Notes under the pieces: generated by a model
Database searches by the model: none
What the model was told of the DNA's origin: nothing
What the model saw: the letters and a program-made list of their open reading frames with translations, nothing else
Made by a program: the position numbers and the translations under genes
Assembly (NCBI RefSeq): GCF_035083965.1
Contig: NC_089723.1
Location: forward strand, 20,115,489 to 20,179,488
Direction of reading: 5' to 3'
Source: Branchiostoma lanceolatum
Taxonomy: Eukaryota; Chordata; Leptocardii; Amphioxiformes; Branchiostomatidae
Length of the DNA stretch: 64,000 bases
Shown here: in pieces, positions 34,862-45,157 of the stretch
How positions within the stretch are numbered: position 1 is the first letter of the stretch
How the letters are laid out: every line of letters starts with the position of its first letter

Positions 34862-35240
34862 GGTCTCTCTGTTGTTTATTCCCTCTGAAACAACAAACAA
34901 AAGTTTGTCGATAGAGGTTAGGCATCCAGATAATGAGATACAGGACACATAAATTACTCAAGCAACTGGGCAGAATTTACCAAAAATACCCAGTTGCTTG
35001 AGTTACTTTTGTATTGTGTAAACACAAGTTTAGTTCCTCTCCCGTCCTCGGTAATGCAGAGTAGTCTCCAAGCAGACCTACGGGTTGGCAAAGACCGTAT
35101 CCAACAGGCAGAAGGAGTTTTCATTGCCAACCCAAGTCTCATTGCACTATAAGCTCCTTCTTCTAGTTGGATACGGTCTTTGCAATCTATTGGGTCTGGT
35201 TGGAGACTAATGCAGAGGAGAAAGTAACAAAATGTATTCC
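34795..35240 (-). promoter_or_regulatory. Leader exon and upstream segment of the PLAT-lectin gene (cassette copy 2)
   Basis: ATG at 34861. Leader [20 protein letters not shown] matches the ZP gene leader. Upstream, TTGCTTGAGTTACTTTTGTA and ATGCAGAGGAGAAAGTAAC align with 17060-17125, interrupted here by the MITE at 35062-35209. Intron 1 also aligns (about 34435-34794 against 16475-16845). Confidence 0.6.
35062..35209. mobile_element. hAT-like MITE with 8-bp target duplication
   Basis: 148 bp, TAGTCTCCAAGCAGACC at the left, GGTCTGGTTGGAGACTA at the right, flanked by ATGCAGAG on both sides (35054-35061 and 35210-35217). The paralogous upstream region of the ZP gene has a single ATGCAGAG (17105-17112), i.e. 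the empty site. Confidence 0.9.
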
Positions 35241-35519
35241 ACAAGTTCAATCAGATGTAACGCTACTTCACCTAAATCCGCAGGGTAACATACATCCGGG
35301 ATTTGAAAAAAAACGGGTCATTCAGGGATGTATGCTAGATTAAACGTCACTAATACAGCCAGAAATACAAATATGACAGACTGACGTACATGTATTCAGA
35401 ACGTGTCTAAATAGCTCCGATAACCCTGCATTCGAAGACGACGTCGTCAAAAACTTTCCACCCCCGAATGGAACTACCCTCGTCAGGGGAGGATTTGGGA
35501 GGATTTTGACCACCGAGGA

Positions 35520-36160
35520 AAAAAATCACCTGGTATAGTTGGTGGCAAATTTTGGAACTTGTGTTACAGCAGGTGAAGTACGTTTAAGCTACTCAGAGGC
35601 TTACTGTCAGACAATGAGTAAGAGGAGGGGTGTATAACTCCAGGCAGACTTAAATCCAAATCGTCAGATAACAATAAAAGTACATGTACATGTATTCTAT
35701 GTAACGATAATAGTACTTTCTCTAAGCAGCTATCGCAATGCACCTCCTTGGATTAGGCTTTGTTTCTTGACTCCACTGTACTTTCTCAACAAGCAAAAAA
35801 CTTTGTGAAAACTTGAAAGTCATGAATATAATTGACATCCGGGTACCCGGTTACCTTGACCTGGGAGGTCGTGGGGTTGCTGTTTTCTACTACGTTACTT
35901 TAACTACCAAATCTCTATCACTGTACATGAGAAAGACCACCTTGTATCTACGTCAGTGACTATAGTCGCTATTAGGCGTGGGAACATCTACAAAGACACT
36001 AGCGTTGGAACATCTTACAAAGACACTTTGAGAAGACGGATGTATGACTCCAGGCAGACGTTAGTCCACATCGTCAAGTCACTGAACTAATGAGCTGGTT
36101 ATCTATCCTTGACCTGGGGAGGTCATGGGGTTGCAGCGACCTCGGTGTAAGATAGTAGCG
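35520..36160. repeat. Dispersed repeat family E, two partial copies
   Basis: 35520-35680 has AAAATCACCTGGTATAGTTG, AAGAGGAGGGGTGTATAACT and CCAGGCAGACTTAAATCC; 36030-36150 repeats TATGACTCCAGGCAGACGTT and CCACATCGTCAAGTCACTG. Upstream of the PLAT-lectin gene, as the related copy is upstream of the ZP gene. Confidence 0.6.
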
Positions 36161-36299
36161 CAATGTTCTATTTAAATGTACATGCAAAGGTGATCAACTG
36201 AAAGTATTGAGAGCAGATAGGATACATTGGTGTAATCTTTTCAACTTCTTTAACTGCATGAGTACCAAATCTCTATTTTAATCTCCATGAAAAATGGAG

Positions 36300-36962
36300 A
36301 TATAGTTTTGGGTGTGTCTGTCTGTCTGTTTGTTTGTTTGTCTGTCTGTTTGTTTGTGTTTCCGCACCATTCCAGTCAGCATAACTCAAGAGCCTCTTGA
36401 TGGATTACAATGATATTTGGTATGTGGGCAGGTGTTGTGAAGCCGAAATTCAAGGTCGATTCTGGGCCCCCTGGTATGTGACCTTGGTACCGCAGCAGAG
36501 CTTCAATTTTTGTATCTTTTGACCTGGACGTGCTGTGGTCTTGATTTTTGGGTGGCAGATAGCTTGTGATGTAATAAAGAAGTGGTGTAGGTTTGGGCAC
36601 CCTAGCAGCTTCCTCTGGAACTGCAGGGGCGTTTTTGTGAAAATCTTCTTAGGAGAATAACTGAACAAAGGAACAACGGATTTCCATGATATTTAGTATG
36701 CAGGTAGCTTAGATAGAGATATACACAATGGAGTGTAAATTATGCTAATTGGGACTTAATTTGCATAGCTAATGAGGAAAATCTATATTTGCAGTGTTTT
36801 CCATTATAAGACTCAAATACATGTAACGTAATGTAGTTTATGGAAAGTGGATCATCAACAGATACCAATTATGCAAACAAATTCCTAATTTGCATAATTA
36901 ATGCAAAACACCATATCTCATCTAAATTGGAAAATTATAGGACTGTCAATATGATACTTAGT
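36300..36962 (+). repeat. Family D element with AT-rich octamer-bearing tail
   Basis: Begins with a TCTG/TTTG simple repeat, then CTCAAGAGCCTCTTGATGG and GGACGTGCTGTGGTCTTGAT. The tail from 36690 (TTAGTATGCAGGTAGCTTAG) to 36960 recurs at 50806-51075 and carries inverted ATGCAAAT-like pairs. Confidence 0.65.
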
Positions 36963-36964
36963 AT

Positions 36965-37092
36965 TAGCCTCCTGTGCAGGCCTCCTATAACGCGCGACAT
37001 ATATATTGGGGGAGGGGGGAGCTCTTATGCCGGCAAGGGAGTTGTGCAGCCGAGGGAGTTGTATAGCCGAGGGGTCCGCCCGTTATAACGGT
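36965..37092. mobile_element. Half copy of the palindromic element, at the break of the LRR pseudogene
   Basis: Begins TTAGCCTCCTGTGCAGGCCT and runs to GGGTCCGCCCGTTATAACG, i.e. one arm plus centre of the full palindrome at 50561-50804. Immediately beyond (from about 37092) the sequence is LRR coding. Confidence 0.85.
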
Positions 37093-38552
37093 CAGACCAA
37101 TGAAAGTGCCATTACTGATGTTGGTTATGATATTATCATCGAGATTGAGATTTGTAAGATTTTCAAGCCCACTGAAAGCACCACTTTCGATAGTTGTAAT
37201 GTCGTTGTTCTGAAGATACAGATCCTCAAGACTTGACAGACCACTGAAAGTACCACTAACGATATTTGTTATGTCTTTGTTCTGAAGTTCCAGGAAATAA
37301 ACACTGGATAGACCAATAAAAGCTCCTTTCTCAATAGTTGTAATGTCGTTGTTCTCCTCAAGATATAGAAACTCAAGACTGGGCAGACCAATGAAAGTGC
37401 TACTGGCGATATTAATTATATCGTTGTTCTGAAGTTCCAATGGATAAAGACTGTGTAGACCACCAAAGGCTCCACCTGCGATACTTGTGATGCCACTATA
37501 ACGCAGATTCAGGTACCAGAGCTTCGATAAATCGGGGAAGAGGTCACTTCCTATCTTACTATACCGAAAATAAAAGAGTTCAAGGTTGGGAAAAACGATG
37601 GCACTGATGTTAGTTCTGGGGGATTTGTCGAGATACAAAGTTTGTAAATTGTATAGGTCGACAAACGTGCTACTGTGGATTCGTGTAATGCCATTGTTAG
37701 CGAGATTAAGGTTTTGAAGGTTAGGCATACCGGTGAACGCGCCATTGGTTATGCTTGTAATGGAATTGTGTCGCATGCTAAGATATTGTAAGTTCAACAG
37801 AACGGCGAAAGTGTCATTTGTGATGTTGCTGATGACATTGTGGCCAAGATAAAGCCGTGAAAGCATTGACAGGCCGACAAAAGCGCCATCGGAGACTTTG
37901 TTCATCCGATTATTGCGAATACTCAGCCACTCAAGATTGGACAACCCGGAGAATGTATTGTTGGTGAGGGTGGTCAATATATGAAGTTATAATCTAGATT
38001 GAGGTACTGTAGATTCGACAAGCCGACGAAAGCGTCGCTGGGGATTCTTCTTATGTGGTTGTGACGAATGCCCAGCCTCTGAAGATTGGACAGCCCGGTG
38101 AATGTATCGTTGGTGATGGTGGATATGGAGTTGTAGTTTACATAGAGGTCCTCCAGATTTAACAAGCCACTGAAAGTGCCACTGGGGACTTTTCTGATGA
38201 GGTTATTGTTCATATTCAGCTCCTGAAGATTGGACAGCCCGGAGAATGAATCATGTGTGAGGTTGATAATGACGTTTTGTTGCAAATCGAGATCCCTTAG
38301 ATTTGACAGACCAATGAAAGTGTTGTTCCGGATGGTTTGTATAGCATTGCCTTTCAGGTCTAGCGATGATGTAGTACTGGGTATGTTGTCTGGAATGGAT
38401 GTAAGTCCACGGTATCTGCAATAAACATCTGTACCAGAACATGAACACGGCTCTGGACACGGCACGACGGGAGTGGTCAGCAGCACGAGGAACCACACGG
38501 TAATCGCGGCCACAGTTGTCCCGTTTGGGACTGGGTGTGCAGTCGTTGCCAT
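37092..38552 (-). pseudogene. LRR receptor paralogue, frameshifted and 3'-truncated
   Basis: ATG at 38552 gives a signal peptide (VAAITVWFLVLLTTPVVPC), an LRRNT with CPEPCSCSGTDVYC and about six 24-residue LRRs. Near 37975-37985 an insertion of five bases relative to the neighbouring LRR gene (ATA TAT TGA) shifts the frame and makes a stop. The other frame continues for about 12 more LRRs to about 37092, where half a palindromic element replaces the rest. LRRCT, FN3, membrane and tail are missing. The 5' flank resembles that of the gene at 44807-49930, so this is a tandem duplicate. A short secreted LRR fragment could still be made from the first frame. Confidence 0.8.
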
Positions 38553-40499
38553 CGTAGGACATCAGTCCTGCAACTGCCCAACGTCTAAACATTAGTATAG
38601 ATTTACGTTGCACTTTGCATTGCTATAGTCGCATGCAAATCTAAAATATCTCTCAAAGGTATTGTTGCGCGCGATACCACTGCCGCCTACAGTCGATACA
38701 CCATAGTGACAGGAAAGTCTGATGAAAGAGCTTCGAGAATATGAAGTTATCTAAAAGACCTGCATGACGCGTACTGACAAAATGGCCGCCTGAGCAGTGT
38801 TGACATTCCACAGTTCTTGCTAGCGGCAAAAAATACCCCAACTTGTAGGTATAGAAATGATGTGTGATTCTGTCACGATAACAAGTTACTGTGGCAACCA
38901 CGCGAGCACCCAGGGCTATATCTAAGTTGTCCGACAGGATTCCGAGATCGCTGCCTGATATGAAATTACTTATCAAAGGGCATCGTTTTGTTCGGAGCCA
39001 CAAAGTGTTGTTCAAAACAAATCTGGAAATCATATATCCCACGAAATTTAAGTTGCATCCTTTTATTTTATTCGTGTTCCAATCATTGATGCCGCATTGC
39101 TTTGTGCAGTTAGTTGTTAGAGGGGGGATTTATCTCAAACTCAGACTAAACATCATTAAATTTGAATTTGAATTTTTTCAGCCTCTTTAGGTCTATCAAT
39201 TAGCTAGCGGAAAATCCCTTATAATGTATGCTTTTCAAGACTGATACAAACCTATATCATTGAAATCGCAGGATTTGTCTAGGAAATTTAGACATGTATA
39301 CAACCTGTACTTAATATTAAGGAAGGTTCCATCACAAATGGTGCAGCTAGGACATGGGACTTCTGCTTTCTCTCATAAATCTCTCTGCCAGCGAGTCTGC
39401 TAACTCTAAATGACATTTTCGACAGTATTGTAATACGACCGGAGTTCTCTCGATCATCGCGCGATTTTAGGGATAGGCATATGTTCGCAGGTCATAGAGC
39501 CCCAGTAGATTTGATAGGGTAAATTTTCACTATTGCGGGTGGAAAACGGGCGGGACCCTCTGTGGATTTTAAAATCGGACGACCTTTTGGTGATCGTGTG
39601 GTTGGGGTATAGCCATATAGGAAATGTAGACTTTAAGCACCTTTAACCTACGCTGCGTCATTTATATGTACACCAAACAGATACAGCATAGACTGCACAG
39701 GTCTCCGTTTTACACTCTCTCAAAACAAATCCAGAAGGATTAAAAACTGCTGCGTGACTCCACCACCTAATGTAAGGTCAGTTCGGATGACGCATGCGAA
39801 TGATTGAAGCAGAAGCCTACACGGCCCTAATACCTGCGGGGTGAAAGATAATGAGCCTCCTTCTTTGTTGTAAGAAGTACAAAATACCGTTCTTGTCTTC
39901 GGCTATAAAGGCAACATGGCTGATTAATATTGACAACTGTAGGTCTACCAGCGTCTACGAGTATCATAAATGGTGGAGATGCAGGTTGTAGCTGATTTGA
40001 AATATTTTACCGGCCACATGAACGCATAACACAGCGCTGACCACATCTTTTTTTCTCACTTCGAGCCAGGCTACCTTTGCTACACGCTTATCAACTTATT
40101 AAGAACTACGGATACACCAAAGTTGAAACAAATATCACAAGCAAAGATAATATTTTCAACAATAAAGCAACTAACGCAAGTTCTAGGAATATATATGACA
40201 CGCAAATCCATGAAAAAGTCCCCTCCCCTCGTTAAACATTAAATGAGGCGGACTGACCTGGTGAGGACCTCTCCACAGTCTGTACTGTCGCTCTGCGCTG
40301 CTCGCGGGGATCTGTGGCTACATAATGACGCCCTTTCCGACAACTTGTGATGGCTGCCAGCTATTGGCCTTGGACAAACCAATAGGAGGTCGGCTTAAGC
40401 AAGACCTCTTGACCTTACACTAGCGGCCGGCCCGAAAGTTGTAAACACAGACTAGAGTTTTGAAACAAAAATTGTACGGCTCTTTGAGGCAAATTCCGT

Positions 40500-40690
40500 A
40501 GTTTTTTTTGTGTGTTTTGCACACTTTTAGACAGATTAGCCGAAGAGGCTCGGTGGGCACCAGGGAAGGTCGTGCAGAGTGTCTTTCCCAAGGGCACAAC
40601 ATTGGGGCATGGTGAGCATCGAACCCGGGACCTATTGGTTCTGAGTCCAAAGCAATCAACCTCTGTTACATGGTTCAAAAACGGCCCTAT
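40500..40690 (-). mobile_element. tRNA-derived SINE-like fragment
   Basis: The minus strand carries GTTGATTGCTTTGGACTCAG and CCCGGGTTCGATGCTCACC, the latter a B-box-like promoter. Open frames across it have no domain. Confidence 0.45.
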
Positions 40691-40933
40691 TAATCACCGT
40701 CAGTACTGCAGCAGTATTATAACATTCACGCACTGCCGACCTGCAGTTTTACTTCGATAACTACGGTGGGGACTGACACAATGATTCTTGGAAGGAGTGA
40801 AGGTGCACATATCATACTAGACAGCCCTTCGTTTTTCTGGTGGTCCATTTCAGTTGGAAGCTAGAGACAAAACAGCAGAGGACGTTGAGATCTTCATTCA
40901 CTTAGAAAAATGAACTCTAGCTTTGAAAAAGTT

Positions 40934-41004
40934 TGTGTGTGTATGTATGTGTGTGTGTGTATTTGTGTGTGTGTGTGTGTGTGTGTGTGAGTGTGTGTGT
41001 ACAT

Positions 41005-41037
<33 letters not shown>

Positions 41038-41165
41038 ATGTATGTCTGTATGTATATGTGTGTGGGGGGCGGTTTTTGTTTGTGTGTGTTTGCGTGTGTG
41101 TGTGTGTGTATGTGTGTGTGTGTGTGGGGGGGGGGGCGTGCTTGTGTGTGCGTGTGTGTGTGTGC
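40934..41165. repeat. TG microsatellite, interrupted
   Basis: About 230 bp of (TG)n with TATG, GCGC and G-run interruptions. It makes long Cys/Val or Thr/His open frames in several frames that are artefacts. Confidence 0.95.
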
Positions 41166-44100
41166 ATCTTTTTCTCTGTCATGACAGTCAGCGGAACGTC
41201 TCCCTTTTTACAGTTCTAGTAAGTCATCACGACATTGTGATGAAATCTTACAAATTCAGTAGTGGTTGATTTTGTATCAAACAAAAATTGTTTTACAAAA
41301 TAACGCCTACTTCTGGAGCTGAGTTCCCCTCTAAAGGAAGGGCTCGCAAAAGTACGAGGAAAGATGGGTTGACATGATGATAAGAGATTAAAGTCACATC
41401 ATCTGATCTTTCTGAATTGGAGAACACTTCTGTTGTTTTTAGTTACAAGTATGTTGTGGTTGTCGTTCTCAAGTATTTCCAATCAGAAATGGTAGGGATG
41501 TGAATTTTAAGACATCTTCCTAACTTTTTGACACCGATCTCGCAGTTAGGGAGCTAGCGATCCCCGAGCCATATACAGCACAAGTAATAATCCTATCAGA
41601 CTAATTATATGTCAAGGACATATCGTACTAGTAACTGTTGTTCAACAATTAGGCTCCTGACTTTGCAATGCCAATGGAGTAGGACGCGGAAACTTTTACT
41701 TGTGGTTTATTACAGTCTGATCATTAAGAATATATGCAATTTGCTAGCATTTATTAACAGAACGCCAAATTAACATGGATGACGTAGGACAATGCTAACA
41801 TTATACTCACTTTTCATCAGACTTAGTTACTAGTTTTTGTCGCAAAATGTAACATAATCGTTATCCATCCATTTGCTTTAAAACAGTCTATTTCTATTGC
41901 AATCAACTACAGTCAAAACTTATTTGAAATGTGAAAATGATATAGAACAGACGGCACTATCAATCTGAAAAGACAATCTAAATCCGGAAAACTTTTTCTA
42001 ATTAGATTGACCAAATGAATCAATGTCTAAAAGTATGATGTAACAAAATTATCAATATCCAGGTAACGATCAGATGTCTCCAATTCAGCATTCTGAGAAT
42101 TCTGCAGAATTCTGAAGAACGTCAGACAGAATTCTGGGAACCTCAGACAGAATTTGGGCAAACTGTACATTATATAAAGTTTCGATTTTAGTTTGTTTTG
42201 CATCATGATGTAATATCATCAGTTTCAGATAATGCTATTGTCTTCCCAAAGAAAGCTGTAATTTTTCCGGATTTAGAGTGTCGCCTGTTATAGGTATCTC
42301 CTATCATGTCAACTGTTTGCGTTAATTTCATTCTGTGCTCCTGTGTTTTAGAATACATGTAATTGATTCCACCTTCATTATTGCAAATACATTAGCACAG
42401 AAGGCCTCTGACTTGATTTAATGCCGGACATTCCTGGAAACCCCCAATGCCTAAATTAGTCAATAAACTGATATGATTGCACTTAAAGTAAAGATCACGA
42501 CGGTTATGAAATACCTGATACACGGAACGTGGTATAATAAACATTTAATCCCTTATATTTTTCCTTCGTGAGGATTTAGGTGGTATCGTTTCACAAGACG
42601 GTGTAACAAACTAACATAGTTTTGTTCTTTCATCCAAGGGCCAATCAACTGGCTCCGCTGGCGTTCAAGGTTATATTGCAACCACAAGTAATCCACACAC
42701 CTCACAATATCTTGAAAGGCACATTGGATATATTTATAAACAAAAGTCTTCCTGTTTCCCAAATGTGAATGGAATTTGGATGTGGAAGCCATTCAGAATG
42801 TGACAATTTACAGCAAGGGTACACTGGACCACGGACCAGTTCTGATAAATTGGAAAGGAAAGTCTTAACGTGTCACTCGTTCCTTAATGTCCAATGATTT
42901 TGTCTGCGAAATGTCGCAGATATTGGCATTCTTTGGTTTTAAGCAGTTGCATGATTGAAAACAAAGTCAAAGAAGCATAAAACATTAAAACCCCTTTCCG
43001 AGCCTTTCGCGATTTCCCCATTCCCGAAAAGACGGATCCGGAAATGTGGAAATTTGACGGTCGTTTTAGCCACTTTTCTGGAGGCGGTCGGAAGCGGTAC
43101 TGCAGATTAGGCTATGATAGGGTATATATTACCGACTTGTGAAATGTGGTAATGTACTAGAACATGGACTTAAGGCCAGTGAAAATGTCCCCAAATTGGC
43201 CCTGCACATGTTTAGAATGACCTTTAAGACACTGTTTGACATTGGCATGAGCTTATATGGGCTAAGGGACTGTCAGAGAAGCCAGGTCGTCACTAAGAAA
43301 ACATTACGGTATTTCACCCCCAACATCTGCTTGGAGACCTTATCCGGTTACCTTTGACAACATTGGCCTTTTGCTTGACTGTTCATCCGCTTTTACAAAT
43401 GAACACCTGGACTCCAGGCCACAAAGTGATATAAAGATAAAGTGATATAAGAAGGACATAGGCTCATACCTACAACCTTTTTGTTGATGAAAGAACAATA
43501 CTATCTATACACAGTTTATCGTGTGATGAACTATCACTATTCTGCGCGCACGTGTTGTTATTTCAACAACCTTCGTCATCTATTAGATTTAAGAAATTAG
43601 ACATCTTTCCTCGTAACTTTTTTACATCAGTTTTGGGGTGTCAAGGGGATGTCATCTACAAAAATCGAGTCAGTTTGGCCTTATTGATGAGTTTGTATAA
43701 TAGATACATTGTAGATAACCCGAGACAATTCTCGTTTATTCCTAACCCACAATAAGATTTCACCTTCCACTACACTTTGCATGTGGACTGCATACCTATG
43801 TACATTATATTATATTGTGATAACAGAGAAACATTAATTTCCTGTTTTGGGTTTGTTCGTTTTTTTGTTACTCGTGCAAGAAGACCAGAAGGCCACTTCG
43901 AGGTTATGGCTTACATGAATACAGTAGGACTGATACAGTATCGCTTCTTCCTAAGTCAGAAACATCATACCCAAGACAAGCTTGGCTAATTATAACTGAA
44001 ATTGACGACTAACTGGCCCAGCTGTTGCTATATTGCATAACATTGGACTCAATATCATAGATAAAACATTCATAGTATATTCCTGTATTTTATAATATGT

Positions 44101-44806
44101 ACATGTTTGCCAATGCTTTGTTATGATATCCTTATTCCCCATTGCTGTTGGGTATTAATAAACTAGTTAGAGGAACGATACTTTATGTACATATGTACAT
44201 GTTAACTCATCCAGGCACATTGTATTTTACTAACGTAGCTGGTGACGTTTTACCAGATAACGAAACATCCGCAAAATTATTTGATTAATGCCTTGGAATT
44301 ACTTTTGAATAAAAACGCAATTTCACATTGGATTCTCTACAGAAATTAAAGCTACAGATTATATACAAAATCAGGAACTACTAAGAGACAATGTAAGAAG
44401 TTGAATAGAATATTGGAAGAATCATCTTTAGCCTTTCCCTTCTACAGCTTTCTTTCTTGGGGGTGGGGGGGGGCTACTCAAGTTTTTATGTGTGATCCGT
44501 TAGAGGGCAGGGATTGTTGGGAAAATATCAAGACTGTTGAATTGGCCATTGAAAATCCCTCTGGACTTTTACCTGCTTTAGCCTGTACAAGCTTTTAAAA
44601 CCTGCCACAAGGCGTTATCACGAATACGACAAAGCACCACACAAATTACATCAATTTGGTCCGCATATGTATTGTTTTTAAGTGCTGAAATGCGATAGGA
44701 GACAGTGAGAGGTTGTGAAAATGCATCTGCACTTTCGTCCAAATGATTCGTCTCTCGTACAAATGCCACAACGTTGAGCTATGGTACAAGACGCTACAGC
44801 GCACTA

Positions 44807-45157
44807 CTAGTAGTTCTGATAGACATGGTCTTCGACACTTCCACCACGTTGCTGCCGTGTCTCATTAACATCTTCATATACAGTGTCAGTCTGCCTACCT
44901 GGGGATGCCCCACCATCGCCGGTTGTTGCTGCTGGGTTTGTGACGCCATCATCCTGTGGGTCAGGAACTACCAGATGCATGTAGAAGTGGTCGTCTGGAG
45001 TGGCTGGTAATGGTCCGCCGACTGCCATGTCCAGCTTACTGTCAGGAGGAGCTGCCGCCGCGCCAGGGTTGGCGGACGCAGGTACCGCTGCCGTCATTTG
45101 GATGCTCTGTGCAGTATGGTTGGTAGAACTGGGTGTAGACCGTTGCTTCCGTCTAAA
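44807..45157 (-). other. Cytoplasmic tail exon with YxxL, YEDV and YQN motifs
   Basis: Begins after the membrane helix as FRRKQR and ends at a stop. Tyrosine motifs: HFYMHL, DTVYEDV and HVYQNY. The second resembles an ITIM-type site and the third a Grb2 SH2 site (YxN). Phosphorylation is not shown. Confidence 0.7.

Larger units (their letters stand above)
38553..44806. other. 6-kb intergenic region, no gene recognised
   Basis: Mostly AT-rich. Contains a tRNA-type SINE-like piece (40500-40690) and a TG microsatellite (40934-41165); the rest shows no exon with a domain. 42080-42170 has a local cluster of CAGAATTCTG repeats. Confidence 0.5.

Noticed and set aside
36985..37092. C-terminal extension of the LRR frame rich in Pro, Leu and Ser
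   Set aside because: It is translation into the palindromic element, not a protein domain.
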